Shown: piece by piece, positions 24,820 through 36,920 of the stretch
How the letters are laid out: every line of letters begins with the position of its first letter
How positions within the stretch are numbered: position 1 is the stretch's first letter
From: Alentia gelatinosa
Lineage: Eukaryota > Annelida > Polychaeta > Phyllodocida > Polynoidae
Direction of reading: 5' to 3'
Assembly: GCA_950022655.1 (NCBI GenBank)
Contig: OX465587.1
Location: forward strand, 26,601,716 to 26,665,715
DNA length: 64,000 nt
Position numbers and translations under genes: made by a program
Notes under the pieces: generated by a model
The model's database searches: none
Seen by the model: only the letters and a program-made list of their open reading frames with translations
What the model was told of the DNA's origin: nothing

Positions 24820-25500
24820 ACGTGTTTACATTCCAGCCCCGGGTCCTAGAGCTGGTATTCGGCGAGTGGGCCTACACTGGTCTCCGTCTTTGCGCGGCGG
24901 CCCTCCCCCCGTGGGCGACCGGAGGAGATCTGTGCAGTCGACCGGTCTCCCGTGCCGGGCGGGACGAGCAGGTCGGAGCAGCTCTCAGTGAGCTTCTACC
25001 AGCCACGCCCGTCTGTACCGCACCGAGGTGGGACGTACTCGGCCCGTCTACACTCTCGGCCCGTCTACACTCTCGGCCCGTCTACACACTCAGCCCGTCT
25101 ACACACGCAGCCCATCCTACAGAGGGCACACAACAGTTACTGAACCTCACAGCACGGCACAATGCTGGGCTGAGTCGTGCACGGCACTGATCAGATATAC
25201 CTATATTTATGGAGCGTGGCCCCTCTCGGCATCCCTGGCCACTGGATACTCTGTGAGGCCCTGGATCCACCTGCGATAGTTCACGAGACAACAACTCACC
25301 ACCTTACAGCACCGCGCGGCCACCTCACTCCACCACCACCACCACTACTGCGAGCCCGGGGCCGGGGCTCTATGGAGAGGGCTGAGTACAGTTGGCGGCG
25401 GTGAGACGCCCGCGGTGAGTGGCTCCAGAGTTGTAGAGGCGACTGTGTGTCTCTCTGACCGAGTCTGGGAGCTGCTCCCAGGTTCACCTCGTCACTGAGT
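24820..25500. promoter_or_regulatory. GC-rich island, possible unassigned promoter
   Basis: CG-rich sequence with a short ATG frame MERAEYSWRR at 25370 running into GGCGGTGAGACG, and a further CGCGGTGAGT at 25412, both donor-like. No recognisable protein follows. A strong donor-like AAGGTGAGTGAC occurs at 26159-26170. This could be the 5' end of an unseen gene. Confidence 0.3.
25030..25112. repeat. 17-bp tandem repeat
   Basis: CGGCCCGTCTACACTCT repeats about four times (then CAGCCCGTCTACACACG) in a GC-rich region. Confidence 0.8.
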
Positions 25501-25789
25501 CACTCCCACTCGACACAGCCCAAAACAGCCACGCCCTGCAGGGTGAGGGAGAGTGAGGGCAGAGTGAAGGGAGAGTGAGGGCAGAGTGAAGAGAGAGAGG
25601 AGGGTGAGGACATACTGAGGACTGTCCCCTGGCCAGGAGGCTCACGTGGGAGCTGCTCATTGCGTGTGTAGTAGCAGATACTCCACTACCAGGAGGAGAC
25701 AACTTACTGTGACACAAAAACAGCCCGCGGGGATCTAAGAGCACCTACCTCCCAACATCTCTACCCACCACCGCTGTGTGTTTTAACCT

Positions 25790-26125
25790 CCACGAGGAGG
25801 GACCAGTTAGAGGTCCATTCCCCCGGGATTTAAACGCACATAGGGATATATCTGTAAAGGTTCTATAACTACTTGAGATCTTAACCACTCTATCAAAGTG
25901 ATATACCTCCGACAGAGATGTGATACTGGATAATTCATCAACACTCAAACCTCAGTCACAGTTCTATACCTACTGGATATTTTCAACCACATAACCTCTG
26001 TCAGAGTTTTATTGCTGCTGGAGAATTTAACCACTAAGACATTCGTCAAAATCATTATACAGGAGATTTAATCATATACAGCTGATACTGAAATAGTGAT
26101 GTAGCTCTGTCAGAGTTGTATTACC
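25790..26125. repeat. Degenerate tandem array, about 65 bp
   Basis: Modules such as CTATCAAAGTGATATACC, GACAGAGATGTGATACTGGA and TGTCAGAGTTTTATTGCTGC recur with a shared TGTCAGAGTT-T-TA-C core. Confidence 0.55.
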
Positions 26126-26329
26126 GGGGATTTACGGTTCGGAGCAGCTAAACAAATACAAGGTGAGTGACTGGCGCAGGTTGATCGTCTTTGTTGTTGT
26201 TCACGTCGTACCTCAGTGTACCTCGTTATAGCAATATAATATGAGTACATTCCACATGTGTGCAGTGTACAGGTGAACAGAGCAGTACACCATCCTCACA
26301 TAGGTGTACAATGTACAGAGAGAAGGAGA

Positions 26330-26356
26330 GTTGCAGGGAGAGAGAGAGAGAGAGTG

Positions 26357-26427
<71 letters not shown>

Positions 26428-26569
26428 GCAGAGACAGACAGACAGATTCTGAGGGAAAGGAGGGAAAGAGATACAGATGGATAGAGAATGAGACAGAGAT
26501 AGACACATATAGAGCAAAAGAGAGACACAAGGGGAGGGATACACTGAGGGACAGGGAGAGACACAAAGA

Positions 26570-26654
<85 letters not shown>

Positions 26655-26700
26655 TCAGACAGATAGATACAGACACAGAGTTAGAGACAGAGACAGTTCA
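26330..26700. repeat. GA and TA microsatellites
   Basis: Long (GA)n tracts at 26335-26410 and 26606-26647, (AT)n at 26572-26606, and CAGAGA/CAGACA variants. Reading frames here are Ser-Leu or Arg-Glu artefacts. Confidence 0.95.
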
Positions 26701-27569
26701 GACAATTCACAATGCAGATTATGTTTTACTATTATAAGTATTGATTCCCTGGTATTCTTAACAGACATTTCTATTCAGTAAGTTGCATGTGTTGAGAGTG
26801 GATACTTGCATACATCAGTATCACTAATCTTTAGTATGTGTATTTAGGGTGGGGGTGGGGGTACGAATGCGACTTGGACTTTCCTTTTTTTCCCCTCTGT
26901 GATGTATCTGAAATCATTGACATTGACATTAATTATTATCTCATGGATTAAGGGTCGAAACTGTCTCCCAAACGCTCGCTATCTGAGACAGGGTGAGAGA
27001 TGTCATTATGTGGCAATGATACACCTCCCAGGTCTAATGGGTGATAGAAACCCATTTTTTCCATATGCTAAAAACGGATCAAAATCAAAACATATTTGTA
27101 GCGGAGGGTTCTAAGTGTATGGTGTACAGGTCTATATATCTGAAATAAGGTTACTGTGGTTATTTCAATGGTGAGAAACATTACTCGAAACCTTCATGAT
27201 TGAAGTGTCAACTGCTTGCACTGGACCAACTTTTGCACAACCTAAGTACCGGATTGGCTGCCACCTCTGTCTCTCCTCTCTTGCAACTAAGAGGTTGGTA
27301 TCTTTGAGTCGAGGCCTTGTCCCTGAATATCAATCTCGAACCAAGTTATTTTGTTCTATATATATATATCTGAGAACCGAAATACTAACAAATATTCATG
27401 GATAACAAAATTGATAATAAAGTCTACCTGTATAGTAATTTTATTCAAAATACACACAAAAGGAAATCAGAAGATGAAAATGTGTATTCAAGAGTAGGAC
27501 ACGGTGCATGGCTGCGGACTTAACCCCACCACAGCTAACGTAGTGAAGCTCTGGTGGCCAATGTACCTA

Positions 27570-27675
27570 AAAGCCATTTTCCACTGGCCGACTATTCGCC
27601 ACCGATCTGCAGTCGGGAGCCACAGATCGATATTTAAGTAATACTGACGCCAGATCGGTGAAGGGAAACAGGCAT
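27570..27675. mobile_element. Short MITE-like element of the GGCC-TTTCC type
   Basis: AAGCCATTTTCCACTGGCC at the left and AAGGGAAACAGGC at the right are loosely inverted. Inside, CCACCGATCTG and CAGATCGGTG form a clear inverted pair. It resembles the 55.3-kb family but is too diverged to assign firmly. Confidence 0.4.
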
Positions 27676-27716
27676 GCAAAGCAGTGCTAACGGATTAGTT
27701 ATGCATATATTACACA

Positions 27717-28139
27717 ATGAGGCCATCGCCAGACGACATCAGTATGGACCTGTTAAATGCAGCAGAAACAAGGCATACATTGCACTCTCACCGAAATTTA
27801 GACACTGCGTTGCAGTCGTTAGCCACCACCGACCGACAATTAGGAGAACTAAATAAAAAGGTGCCATTTTCGTACTACATCGCGCAACAGATATACACCA
27901 CATATGTTGGTTACCCTGTCATCCGCTATAGGGCTATCTGTAGTCCTGAGGGTTTAATATGGTACAATAAACCTGTTTTTCTGAACCTGAAATATGTAAA
28001 TTTCGCTAATTTTGAGGAAATCATTCATATACCCATAAACAGGGTTTCGGAAGTTGTACCTAAAAATTTGTGTTGTAAATTGTCAGCTAGATTGTCCCTT
28101 TTCAGTATTATCATATTTTACTTTCTATATGTCTATTGA
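27717..28139 (+). CDS. Open frame of 140 codons, function unknown, doubtful
   Basis: This is the longest ATG frame outside repeats and the aquaporin. The first 49 residues (MRPSPDDISMDLLNAAETRH; LATTDRQLGELNKK) are hydrophilic, helix-forming and look like real protein. The rest is AT-rich with a hydrophobic end. A has position -3 of the ATG. AAAAAGGTGCCA at 27859 is a weak donor-like site after LNKK. It could be a first exon followed by intron read-through, or chance. It lies just after a MITE-like element. Confidence 0.2.
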   Translation: MRPSPDDISMDLLNAAETRHTLHSHRNLDTALQSLATTDRQLGELNKKVPFSYYIAQQIYTTYVGYPVIRYRAICSPEGLIWYNKPVFLNLKYVNFANFEEIIHIPINRVSEVVPKNLCCKLSARLSLFSIIIFYFLYVY

Positions 28140-28239
28140 ATAGCTGTACTTTGTGTACGCTGTACACAGTGTGGCATACGGCCATAAATGCTACATCGGA
28201 AGGGGCGAGCTTTGTAAGTAAGAGACACAGCCATAGGTA

Positions 28240-28464
28240 TTTTTTTTTTTTTTTTAAATAGATGAACCTTGATACAAATTATGAAAGGTATGTGTATTTA
28301 GTATCAAATTAAAGCTCCTGATGTCAGGGATGCATTAAATGTAGAGCCAGTAAATATCTGGAAACCCCGTGTAAGTAGACACCCCGCGTAAGCAGCCACT
28401 TTGGCCTGGATCGGAGGGTGGCCGCTTATGCGGGGTTTTACTGTGTGTCTGCCCTCTTTGATAT

Positions 28465-28498
<34 letters not shown>
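28240..28498. repeat. T-run, hairpin and 31-base A-run
   Basis: A run of about 16 T (28240-28255), an inverted pair ACCCCGCGTAAGCAGCCAC (28381-28399) with GTGGCCGCTTATGCGGGGT (28418-28436, two mismatches), and 31 A at 28468-28498. The A-run may mark the tail of a short retroelement. No RNA polymerase III boxes were confirmed. Confidence 0.5.
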
Positions 28499-28499
<1 letters not shown>

Positions 28500-28845
28500 C
28501 GCCCTCGTCATATTTCTCAGGGCTTGGTGATGAGAAACAATTTCTTTTTTTTTGAGTGGCCTTATGGTGACTTCCAGTCAGTCTGTGTGTCTACCGCTCC
28601 GCAGAAGTCATCTAGTTGCTATCAATTTATTTCACATATTTAAGCTATTAAATTCTTAAACGTTAAAGTGAGTACCCCACCAGATAGGCGTTAATCAGGT
28701 GTTCAGCAGGCCATTCAACTGGCTGACTGGGGGGAGTGGTACTCCTGATATAGCCGCTCAGCATGATCGAGAGGTCACGTTGGGCCTGTGAGTCCATCAG
28801 AGACCCCAGACTGCTCACTGCGGGCTTCGTCATGTCACACCCCTA

Positions 28846-29163
28846 AAGCCCAATGCCCATCTACCGATTTCGGAACATTTATGTACGTTTGTCGGCGACA
28901 AACGGAGGGTAATTTGTCTCAGCCGAGCTATCCTAACGGAGTCGGTAGATGTAGGACATCTAGGCAAGGCTACCCAGCGATTAGTGAACACTTGGTTTCT
29001 TTGGTTTTTGCCCTCCCCCAGCGATTAGTGGTCCATACACCGATTTTATCAGTGTGCGGGTCGAGCGAGGGGTTACGTAATTTGCCTGCGACAAGGTGAC
29101 CGACTACTATACGATTTAGGAACTAATCGTTGAACCCTAAATCGGTAGATGGGCATCCGGCTT
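28846..29163. mobile_element. MITE with 25-bp terminal inverted repeats and TA flanks
   Basis: The left arm AAGCCCAATGCCCATCTACC (28846-28870) is inverted at 29139-29163 with two mismatches. TA lies on both sides (28844-28845, 29164-29165). The 318-bp element has no coding capacity. Confidence 0.8.
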
Positions 29164-29169
29164 TACTCA

Positions 29170-30600
29170 CGACAAGTTATCACATAATTATATATATGCA
29201 TCAGTATAGAGTGGAAACACAAAGCACAAAACATCCACAAGTCCCCCAAATTTGATTTATTAGGGATAAAATGATATGATTGATAGTGGTCTTTGAAGCA
29301 ACTTGATATATGGAATTGTAGAATGTCCATGATATAAGACAGGTGGGACTATTTGATATTTATCCAAGTATTCATTAACGGTGCTTTATTTCTTTTTTTC
29401 CCAGATAGCATCCGTCATACTGCAGTGCGACACCACTATATACCATCCCCTATAACCACGTGACCATTCTGTTTCTTTCTCATTTACTTTCACTAATAAG
29501 AAGCATAAATCTCCGAGCGGAGACTTAGCCGCACGTTATTCCCGCAGTTACCGAGCGTAGTCTTTGTATCAGCGAGGAACACGCGACCGGAAGTCGGCCC
29601 ACCTAACGAGCGATATATCAGGGACTATCGCAGACGGCCTGGAGATGGGCGAAGATTAGAGTCTACCACGCATGCGTGGGGCCGGCCATTACACGTATCT
29701 CTGTATGCCCATATAAGGAGGTGGATGTGCTTCATAACTCAGCCGCAGACCTATAAGATCCTGAAGTATAAAGTCTACTCTCCAAGCATAGGTCCTGTGC
29801 CCTGCTTGCATCTCTGCACCAAGATACCTAGTTTACTTATACCCATTTTTATTCTGTGTCAATAGACCTTTTCCACAGGCTGGCTACGCGCCTTATGCAC
29901 TTGGTTATGCAATCCCTGCAGCCTAGCAAAAACATGGCAACGTATTCCTTATCAGACTGAGTATATGAGCGTATTACGTTTAGCATGCATACCATGCATA
30001 TTATTTTCAGAGAATGTACGGCCATTGCCTCATATTCCGTGGTATTCAAGCTCTAATTTGGTGTGCCATACATACTTATTACCTCAGTAATACTTTAGAT
30101 ATACCCTAGATAACACAGGAACATTGGCACTGAATACACAATAAATTATTACTGTGGATCTCTATGGGCATACGGCTGGACTCAGCTGTGTTTGCCCGAA
30201 CGACGGCCCCAAATAACAAATGCACCTTTAAGTAGTATTAAATGGCAAGACATGTATTCAGACAATCTCTGGGACCCATCATTTTCCTTTCCTCTTCCGG
30301 CAAGTCATGTGGTCGGTTGTGCAGAGATTCTGCTAGTGACTCAGGATATCTACTGGAAAGTGTATATAGGCAGAGAACCAGCGTTACTTTTTACTTCTAG
30401 CCAGGAGGGGGAAAGACGGCCAGGAAATACATTCTATCTATTGTGGATTGGCTAGAATATGTTTGCGGGACGCCGCCATATTGGTTGAATGGGAGAGTTT
30501 ATTTGTGAGCCGCCGTTTAGGGTGTTGATATCCTCTATAGAGGATCATATAGATTATGTTTGATAGACACAATGGGTGAGATTTTGACCAGTGTCACATT
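29170..30600. other. No gene seen
   Basis: Includes a mildly GC-rich patch at 29500-29700. Nothing recognisable. Confidence 0.5.
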
Positions 30601-30606
30601 CATTAA

Positions 30607-30940
30607 GCCTTTGGCGCCAGGTGATGCCTTAAGGCATCGCCATTCTGGGCCGGGTGATGCCTTCAGGCATCATTTTCTAAGACTTACAAAATCATAATTT
30701 ATGTGTAATTGCTTTGTAAATAATTGATAAAATTAATAATGATGAGTTTTCTGGTATAACATAACCCTTACGATTTTGAGATACTCATAAAATAATATTA
30801 AAGATCACGTGTTTTATCACATGATCGAACAGTGAAATTATCATAATTTGCCTGAGAAGACCCGTCCCCTAGCGTTATATACTAACACCCTAACCGGCCC
30901 TACAGACATTGCTTTATCAGAGGTGCCCGGCGTGAAAGGG
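30607..30940. mobile_element. piggyBac-type MITE, TTAA flanks
   Basis: TTAA (30603-30606) precedes GCCTTTGGCGCCAGGTGATG and CCCGGCGTGAAAGGG precedes TTAA (30941-30944). It contains the palindrome GATGCCTTAAGGCATC and a TCACGTG/CACATGATC region with CCCGTCCCCTAG, all shared with the 50.9-51.7 kb elements. Confidence 0.7.
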
Positions 30941-31344
30941 TTAAGTAGTATGCGTGCGTCTAGGACTACGTTTTAGAGAGTGAAGTAATTAACATATTTT
31001 CACGCATGCGCAAAGGGAATATCCGCCATGGACTTCCGGTTTGACAGTGTCAAGGTGGTGGGGTTACGGCGAGTGACTTTACGACTTTGTAAGTGTTCAA
31101 GATGGTGTTTTTTCATCGTATTGAGGTATATTTTCATCGAGTTGAGGTATAAATTGAGTTCTCGGTCACCTATGGCGCCCCTCTGCCTGCAGCGTCGGGG
31201 CGAAGGTCCGCCATAGGTGACCTCGAACTAAGACATAGTTTGTCCACAGTTAGGTAGTTTTCTCTCAATCCTTGGTTAAATTCGATCAGGTAGCTCTAGA
31301 GGGTTGTAACAGCAGTCCCAAGTGATAATGCTATTTATTCTTTC

Positions 31345-31372
31345 TATGATATATATATATATATATATATAT
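31345..31372. repeat. TA microsatellite
   Basis: A pure (AT)n run. Another (TA)n tract lies at 32597-32620 and CTGT repeats at 32450-32475. Confidence 0.9.
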
Positions 31373-31789
31373 GAAGAATTCCACTGATCGCTTGCATTTG
31401 CTCAGAGCTCGAAATGCAACCTTTGCTCTCTAGGTTTTCTCTACTAAAGTAAGAAACATATTGGAGATGATTAAACTATTTCATTTAGTATTTGTTAATG
31501 AAAAATCCTCTCTCTACTAGCGATGAATGGCACTCATAATCGAGTAGAAATCTGAGGATATTTACAGGTGAGTTACCCGTTAAGCATATTGAAATTCCTG
31601 TTGTCATATCCCACTGGATGGCTTGATGGTAGCCTCAATATTCCGTAGAGGGTCACATCACTAAAACATTTGAGAAGTAGGAGATGAAAATGATATATTC
31701 TACGTGAAAAGCGCATTTGATAAGAAATGTCAGCTCACAATGGATAGCAACATATCACCATGGCAACAGCAATCTGGGTGAATTCAGAA

Positions 31790-32110
31790 AGGCATTAGAT
31801 ATGATCAGTGAAGGTATGAAAGCATGGATGTGTGAATTCAGCCTTGGCAGTAGAGGTGTGAAAGTATGGAAGTGTGAATTAATCTATTATATTATAGGTA
31901 TGAAATAGTGTGACATGTGAATACATCTGGGACAATATAGGTATGAGTGTTTGCGATGTGAATAAGGCCGGGACAGTGGAGGTGTATGAGTGTGTGAGGT
32001 GTGAATACATCTGGTACAATACAGATGTGAGAGTGTGATGTGCGAATACACCCAGAAAAGTAGAGGTACGACAGTTTGTGAGGTGTGTGAACAGCCAGGA
32101 CCAGGCAGTC
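31790..32110. repeat. Degenerate tandem array, about 45 bp
   Basis: GTGTGAATACATCTGG, ACAATATAGGTATGAGTGT and variants recur at roughly 40-46 bp. Confidence 0.6.
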
Positions 32111-33219
32111 TACATTATTTATTGCAATGTGAACTAGACTTTGGGAATACAATATCCACAACAGAAATAAGCAAATGAATAAAATACCATGTAAATCCTT
32201 TCAGATAAGTGAGATTCAACAAAAGGACAATTCATGTATCTGACCTATGAGTCAATAACATCTCGGTAAGGAAATGTGAACGGGCCAACTGCTTCTCTGT
32301 CGTTGACTAATTGGCTCTTCACTTTCTTTGTTGGACTGTCGTCCTCTATTTGTGACTCTCTATCTCTATCTCTCTGAGACTATCACTTTCTGCCTCCTGT
32401 CCCAGCCTCCCTGCCTCTGTGTGTCTATCTGTCTGTCTGCCTCTATGTCAGTCTGTCTGTCTGTCTGTCTCCGTGTCAGTCTGTATGAGCGTCCCTCTAT
32501 GAACGTAACCTGGTATAAACGTCTATAGATTTAACATTAGGAACTTGTACTCAAAAGGCTGGCGAGTACGGTAACTCATACTCAACGGGCGATAAGCATA
32601 TATATATATATATATATACATATTACAGGCTAGGATAAAACTAGAAACATTTGAGTTTGGTCCCCGGTCACCATCTAGTTTGGAGCGCTTTGAAATATTC
32701 ATTCTGCTATCGCCTTGTTTACATTCCTGCATGCTCCAACCTCGATGTCAAACTGACACAGACCAAATACTCATTAATTTCTTTCTTAAATAGCCCTCCC
32801 CTATTTCAGTATCAGTGTTGTAGTTGTTTCTGTCTCACTAACTCTACCATTTTTCAGTGTCTATTTTGTGGCTGTCTGTGTGTCTGTCTAACCATCTCAT
32901 ATTTCAGTAGTGGTGTCTGGTCGGGTGACAGAGTGACCTCCCAGACGCCCTGAGATGCATATTGTATGAGGAATTTATGGCACTCCGCCATTCCCTGTGA
33001 TATTCCCGATTTCGCATCCTCAACCGCTGCTATCCCCTACGCGCTATTTTACACCCTCTACCTTCCTGGCTCTCAGAAACACTCGCATTGATAATGAATT
33101 GAGCCTAATAACACGGCGGGATGATGATGGATGAGTCTCTGATGACCGTCTTGTCATTTATATGAACTTATCATCATGTCGAGCTTATATCTGTCCTCTC
33201 ACCTTCCCATACTGCACAA

Positions 33220-33870
33220 CGTATGTCTGTCCTGCCCTGTGTATGTCTGCCACCTTCCCATCATGTCCCATCTCTGTCACCTTTCCATTAACCCCTGATT
33301 ATGTGTTTCACCTCCCCATCATGCATGTGTATATGCCTATTACCATCCCATTATGTACATGTATGCCTGTCCTGATACCTGACACTTATGGCCTATGTAT
33401 GTCTGCCACCTTCCCATCATGCCCTGTGTATGTTTTTCACCTTCCCATCATGCCCTGTGTATGCCTGTCACCTTCCCATCATGCCCTTTGTATGTCTGTC
33501 ACCATTTCATCATGCCCTGTGTATGTCTGTCACCTTCCCATCATACCCTGAGTATGCCTGTCACCTTCCCATCGTGCCATGTGTATGTCTGTCACCATCC
33601 CATCATGCCCTGAGTATGTATGTCACCTTCCCATCATACCCTGAGTATGCCTGTCACCTTCCCATCGTGCCATGTGTATGTCTGTCATCTTCCCATCATG
33701 CCCTGTACACATATGTCTGTCACCTTCCCATCATGCCCTGTGTATGTCTGTCACCATCCCATCATGCCCTGTGTATGTCTGTCACCATCCCATCATGCCC
33801 TGTGTATGTCTGTCACCATCCCATCATGCCCTGTGTATGTCTGTCACCATCCCATCATGCCCTGTTTATG
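33220..33870. repeat. Minisatellite, 31-bp unit
   Basis: CACCTTCCCATCATGCCCTG and TGTATGTCTGT form a 31-bp unit repeated about 15 times from 33390, with more degenerate units before. Thirty-one is not a multiple of three, so all three frames stay open. Confidence 0.95.
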
Positions 33871-33899
33871 TGGGGATCCTTTCCTTAGTCTGACGCCCG

Positions 33900-35865
33900 A
33901 AGATCAGGATTTATCAGCTTCATTTCCCTAGTGGGCAGATATTGGAGGGCGGGGACATTTAGACTCGTTCTGACTGGGCCGCCGGGAGTTATCACCTTTT
34001 AATAAACGTCGCACACGCCTCCACACCACCCCGGCACGGTGAATGTCAGCAGTCTGCCATCAACCACCGAGAACCGTCATATAGAAGCCAATATCAATCT
34101 CCACGGGAATACGGAGTGATGGGGCCATAACAATCAGTTAATGACAACGTGAGGGCTATGGCGGACGGGCGTGCCAAGGGGGAGGGGAAGCGAGAGGAGA
34201 CGAGAGGAGAGAGTGTGAGTGGTGGGGTACTATACAAAAACAGGGTTAGTGTAAAAAAACACACGCATACATACCAAAGAGTAAAATCCTATCTGCCTAT
34301 AAAAGGATTTCCTGGTGATCTCACAACTTTCAGAATCACATAAGAAAATGTCTTGATTACATACCTGTGATCAAATATCCCATAATTACGTTCTATTGAC
34401 TCTTCTCATGGCGCAGCCATGTTAGATTCCAAATGAAGCTCTGTGAGCATAACACTGTGCCCTGACGCTGCTCTAGTACTATGTATGACTATGAGTATGA
34501 CTATGTTTTTATGTTATCACATAGCTTAGACTGTTTAAAAATAACCCAAACTGACCACAACTTGACTCCGCCATCGTGGTGTGTACATTACAAGATTGAA
34601 CCATTAGCTGCTTCCTGCTGTCGTTGATTCGTACTGGGGAACCAGCGTAATCGCCGCTTTTGCTTGCTCTCCAATCTTATCCTCTGTATTATGGTTAGGG
34701 TTAGCATCAGCCATGTGACGTCTGTGAATATTTAGCAAGAGGTGTTTTGAGGTGATGGATGATGAATGGAGTTTAATTAATTAAGCAAATTAAGGCATTT
34801 TAAAAGAAATTCTTGTTAGGAAGCATCCTGCGATGGGCGAGTGAAGGTGAAATGAAAAACGTGGTTTTACCTTCTTTAAAAAAAAATCAGTTTATTCAAC
34901 GTGGCGTTGATAAGGCAACTTACTGCCTGTTTTCAATCAATACCAGCTCTTTAAAGCTTCGGGTATACATTCTGTTGGTTTGTGCACTGACTAGACCGAC
35001 TCTCAACTCCAGTCTTTAACGGACGCATTATTATTGTCTGATTTACTAAAGCAGGTGTATATTAGTCAGCCACCATTAGAGGAGAGAGGGAAGAGAGAAG
35101 AGAGAAAGAAGAGAGGAGAGAAACCAATATCTATTAACAATACATTCTTTAAGTTTGTATATGATAAATAGTATAATGAAATAAATACAATATCACCTGG
35201 TCTTTGTAGAATATTATATGTATTCTGCTTGGTACCCTCTGCAATATCTTCGCATTGGCTCGGATATTACTACGGGTCTACCTCTCGGAGAACACGGCCA
35301 CTCGTCTCCACAACCAGAGTTTACTATTTACCCATGCCGTATACTGTAAATACGCACCATTTTAGCATATGACGTAAAAATACTGTACAGACCGCCGGTC
35401 CGTACACTAAAATACGGACCACCTTGCCATACACGTTTATTAAAAAATTGGTTGTTAAGCCGAATGAAATTGATTTTTACGGTTTGTACGGAACTCGGCA
35501 TAAATGCCTCGGTCCGTACAAACGATAAATTAGAATCTCGTTCTGTTACTTGTACAGCATGGTCAGGACGTTCTACATAAATATGGTGTATGTAGACTCT
35601 TTCTTGTCGTCCCTATAGTTCTCATATGATGAATGCAGGTTGTGATGCAGACAGACACGACACAGCAACGTATCCACACTGATTGTCCTCTCCATCGATC
35701 AGCCACACACCCACTGCTCTATCGGGAAATCTGAACAGGGAAAATAAATAATGGAAAACTAATTTCTCGCCAAACACGTTCCTGCAGACTCGACCTGCCG
35801 GTCATACACAGCCCTCCCGAGAGCAATTTACTTCAAAAAGCTGAGTCGCACAATTGACGACGTAA
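33900..35865. other. No gene seen
   Basis: Unique-looking sequence. CCGTACA/TGTACGG words at 35340-35530 are partly inverted and may be a decayed MITE. Confidence 0.45.
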
Positions 35866-35869
35866 AAAG

Positions 35870-36010
35870 GCGCAGACGACTTTCAGACAAACAGACTAGG
35901 AAGTGGCGGATGTGGCCAAAACTGTACGACTTTCAGACAATCAGCCTGGAAAGTCCAAAAAGAACTGTACAACGTTCAGACGAATAATCAGAGGAGAAAG
36001 TCCAATAGAC
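35870..36010. repeat. Tandem array, about 48 bp, first block
   Basis: GACTTTCAGACAAACAGACT and ACGACTTTCAGACAATCAGC recur; the family reappears at 36200-36300 after unrelated sequence. Confidence 0.6.
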
Positions 36011-36199
36011 CTTATTGAGGTATCCCATAATTCAGTCTGTTTACAGGATCCGATGCTCGCTGGTTGACGTCATTGTATGGTGATAGACCCTTGACCCATA
36101 ACCCACAATTATTGCAGTTTAACGGTTTTCATAAATCTTCCAATTGGAAATCCATGTAAATCTGAAATTATATTCAGTCTTTCCGATTATAAATTGGAA

Positions 36200-36300
36200 A
36201 ACGGTGGTTCAACTGTGCCACTTTCAGGCAAACAGTCAGACTAGAATGTCAGGCCAGATCTGTGAGACTTTAAGACAAACAGTCAGACTGGAAAATCCGG
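36200..36300. repeat. Tandem array, about 48 bp, second block
   Basis: CACTTTCAGGCAAACAGTCA and GACTTTAAGACAAACAGTCA are units of the 35.9-kb array, about 200 bp away. Confidence 0.6.
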
Positions 36301-36539
36301 CTCCCTCATCAGAACCTCGGGCTGGAGAGTGGGCGCTCCTGATGGCGCGTTTTGGCAGCTGCCATGGAAACCTGAGCAGCCTGATGTACATCATTAAATG
36401 TTGTCTGCTGAATGTATGAGCGATTGTCGTCTGCCTCAGACAGAATTGAAAACCCACCACATCCCTATGCATCCCTCTCGTACCACACAGAATATATGGG
36501 CAATTTAGACAGACGACCCATAATCCCCATACCCCCTCC

Positions 36540-36920
36540 CACAAACACACACTCTCACCAGACACGTTCTCCCAACACTCTCTGCAACCACTCTCCCTAC
36601 AAAGACTCTCTCCACATACACTCTCCTGCTACACTCTCCTTAAATACACTCTCACCACACACATTCCCCCCACACTCTACTACTACACTCCCCCACACTC
36701 TGCCCACCCACACTCTCCTACCACACTCTCTTCCGCCACACTCTCCCCACACTCCCATCACACACATACTCCCCACACTCTCCCCACTCACATTCCCCCC
36801 ATAGAAACTATCCCGGACACAATCTTTGAGCACACTCTCCCCACACTCTCCAACCATACTCTCCAACCACTCTGTCAGCACTGTCGCCTCTCCCCACTGT
36901 CGCCTCACATTTTCCCCTCC
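36540..36920. repeat. CACTCTCC-rich low-complexity tract
   Basis: ACACTCTCCCCACACTC-type modules dominate. The minus-strand GGGEC-type reading is a composition artefact. Confidence 0.8.

Noticed and set aside
26213..26676. Ser-Leu and Arg-Glu repeat proteins on both strands
   Set aside because: They arise from GA, CA and TA microsatellites.
33390..33870. CRISPR-like array
   Set aside because: The 31-bp units are adjacent with no unique spacers; this is a minisatellite in a eukaryotic genome.
33162..33931. Four overlapping proteins rich in CHLPIMPCV-type repeats
   Set aside because: They are translations of the 31-bp minisatellite in different phases.
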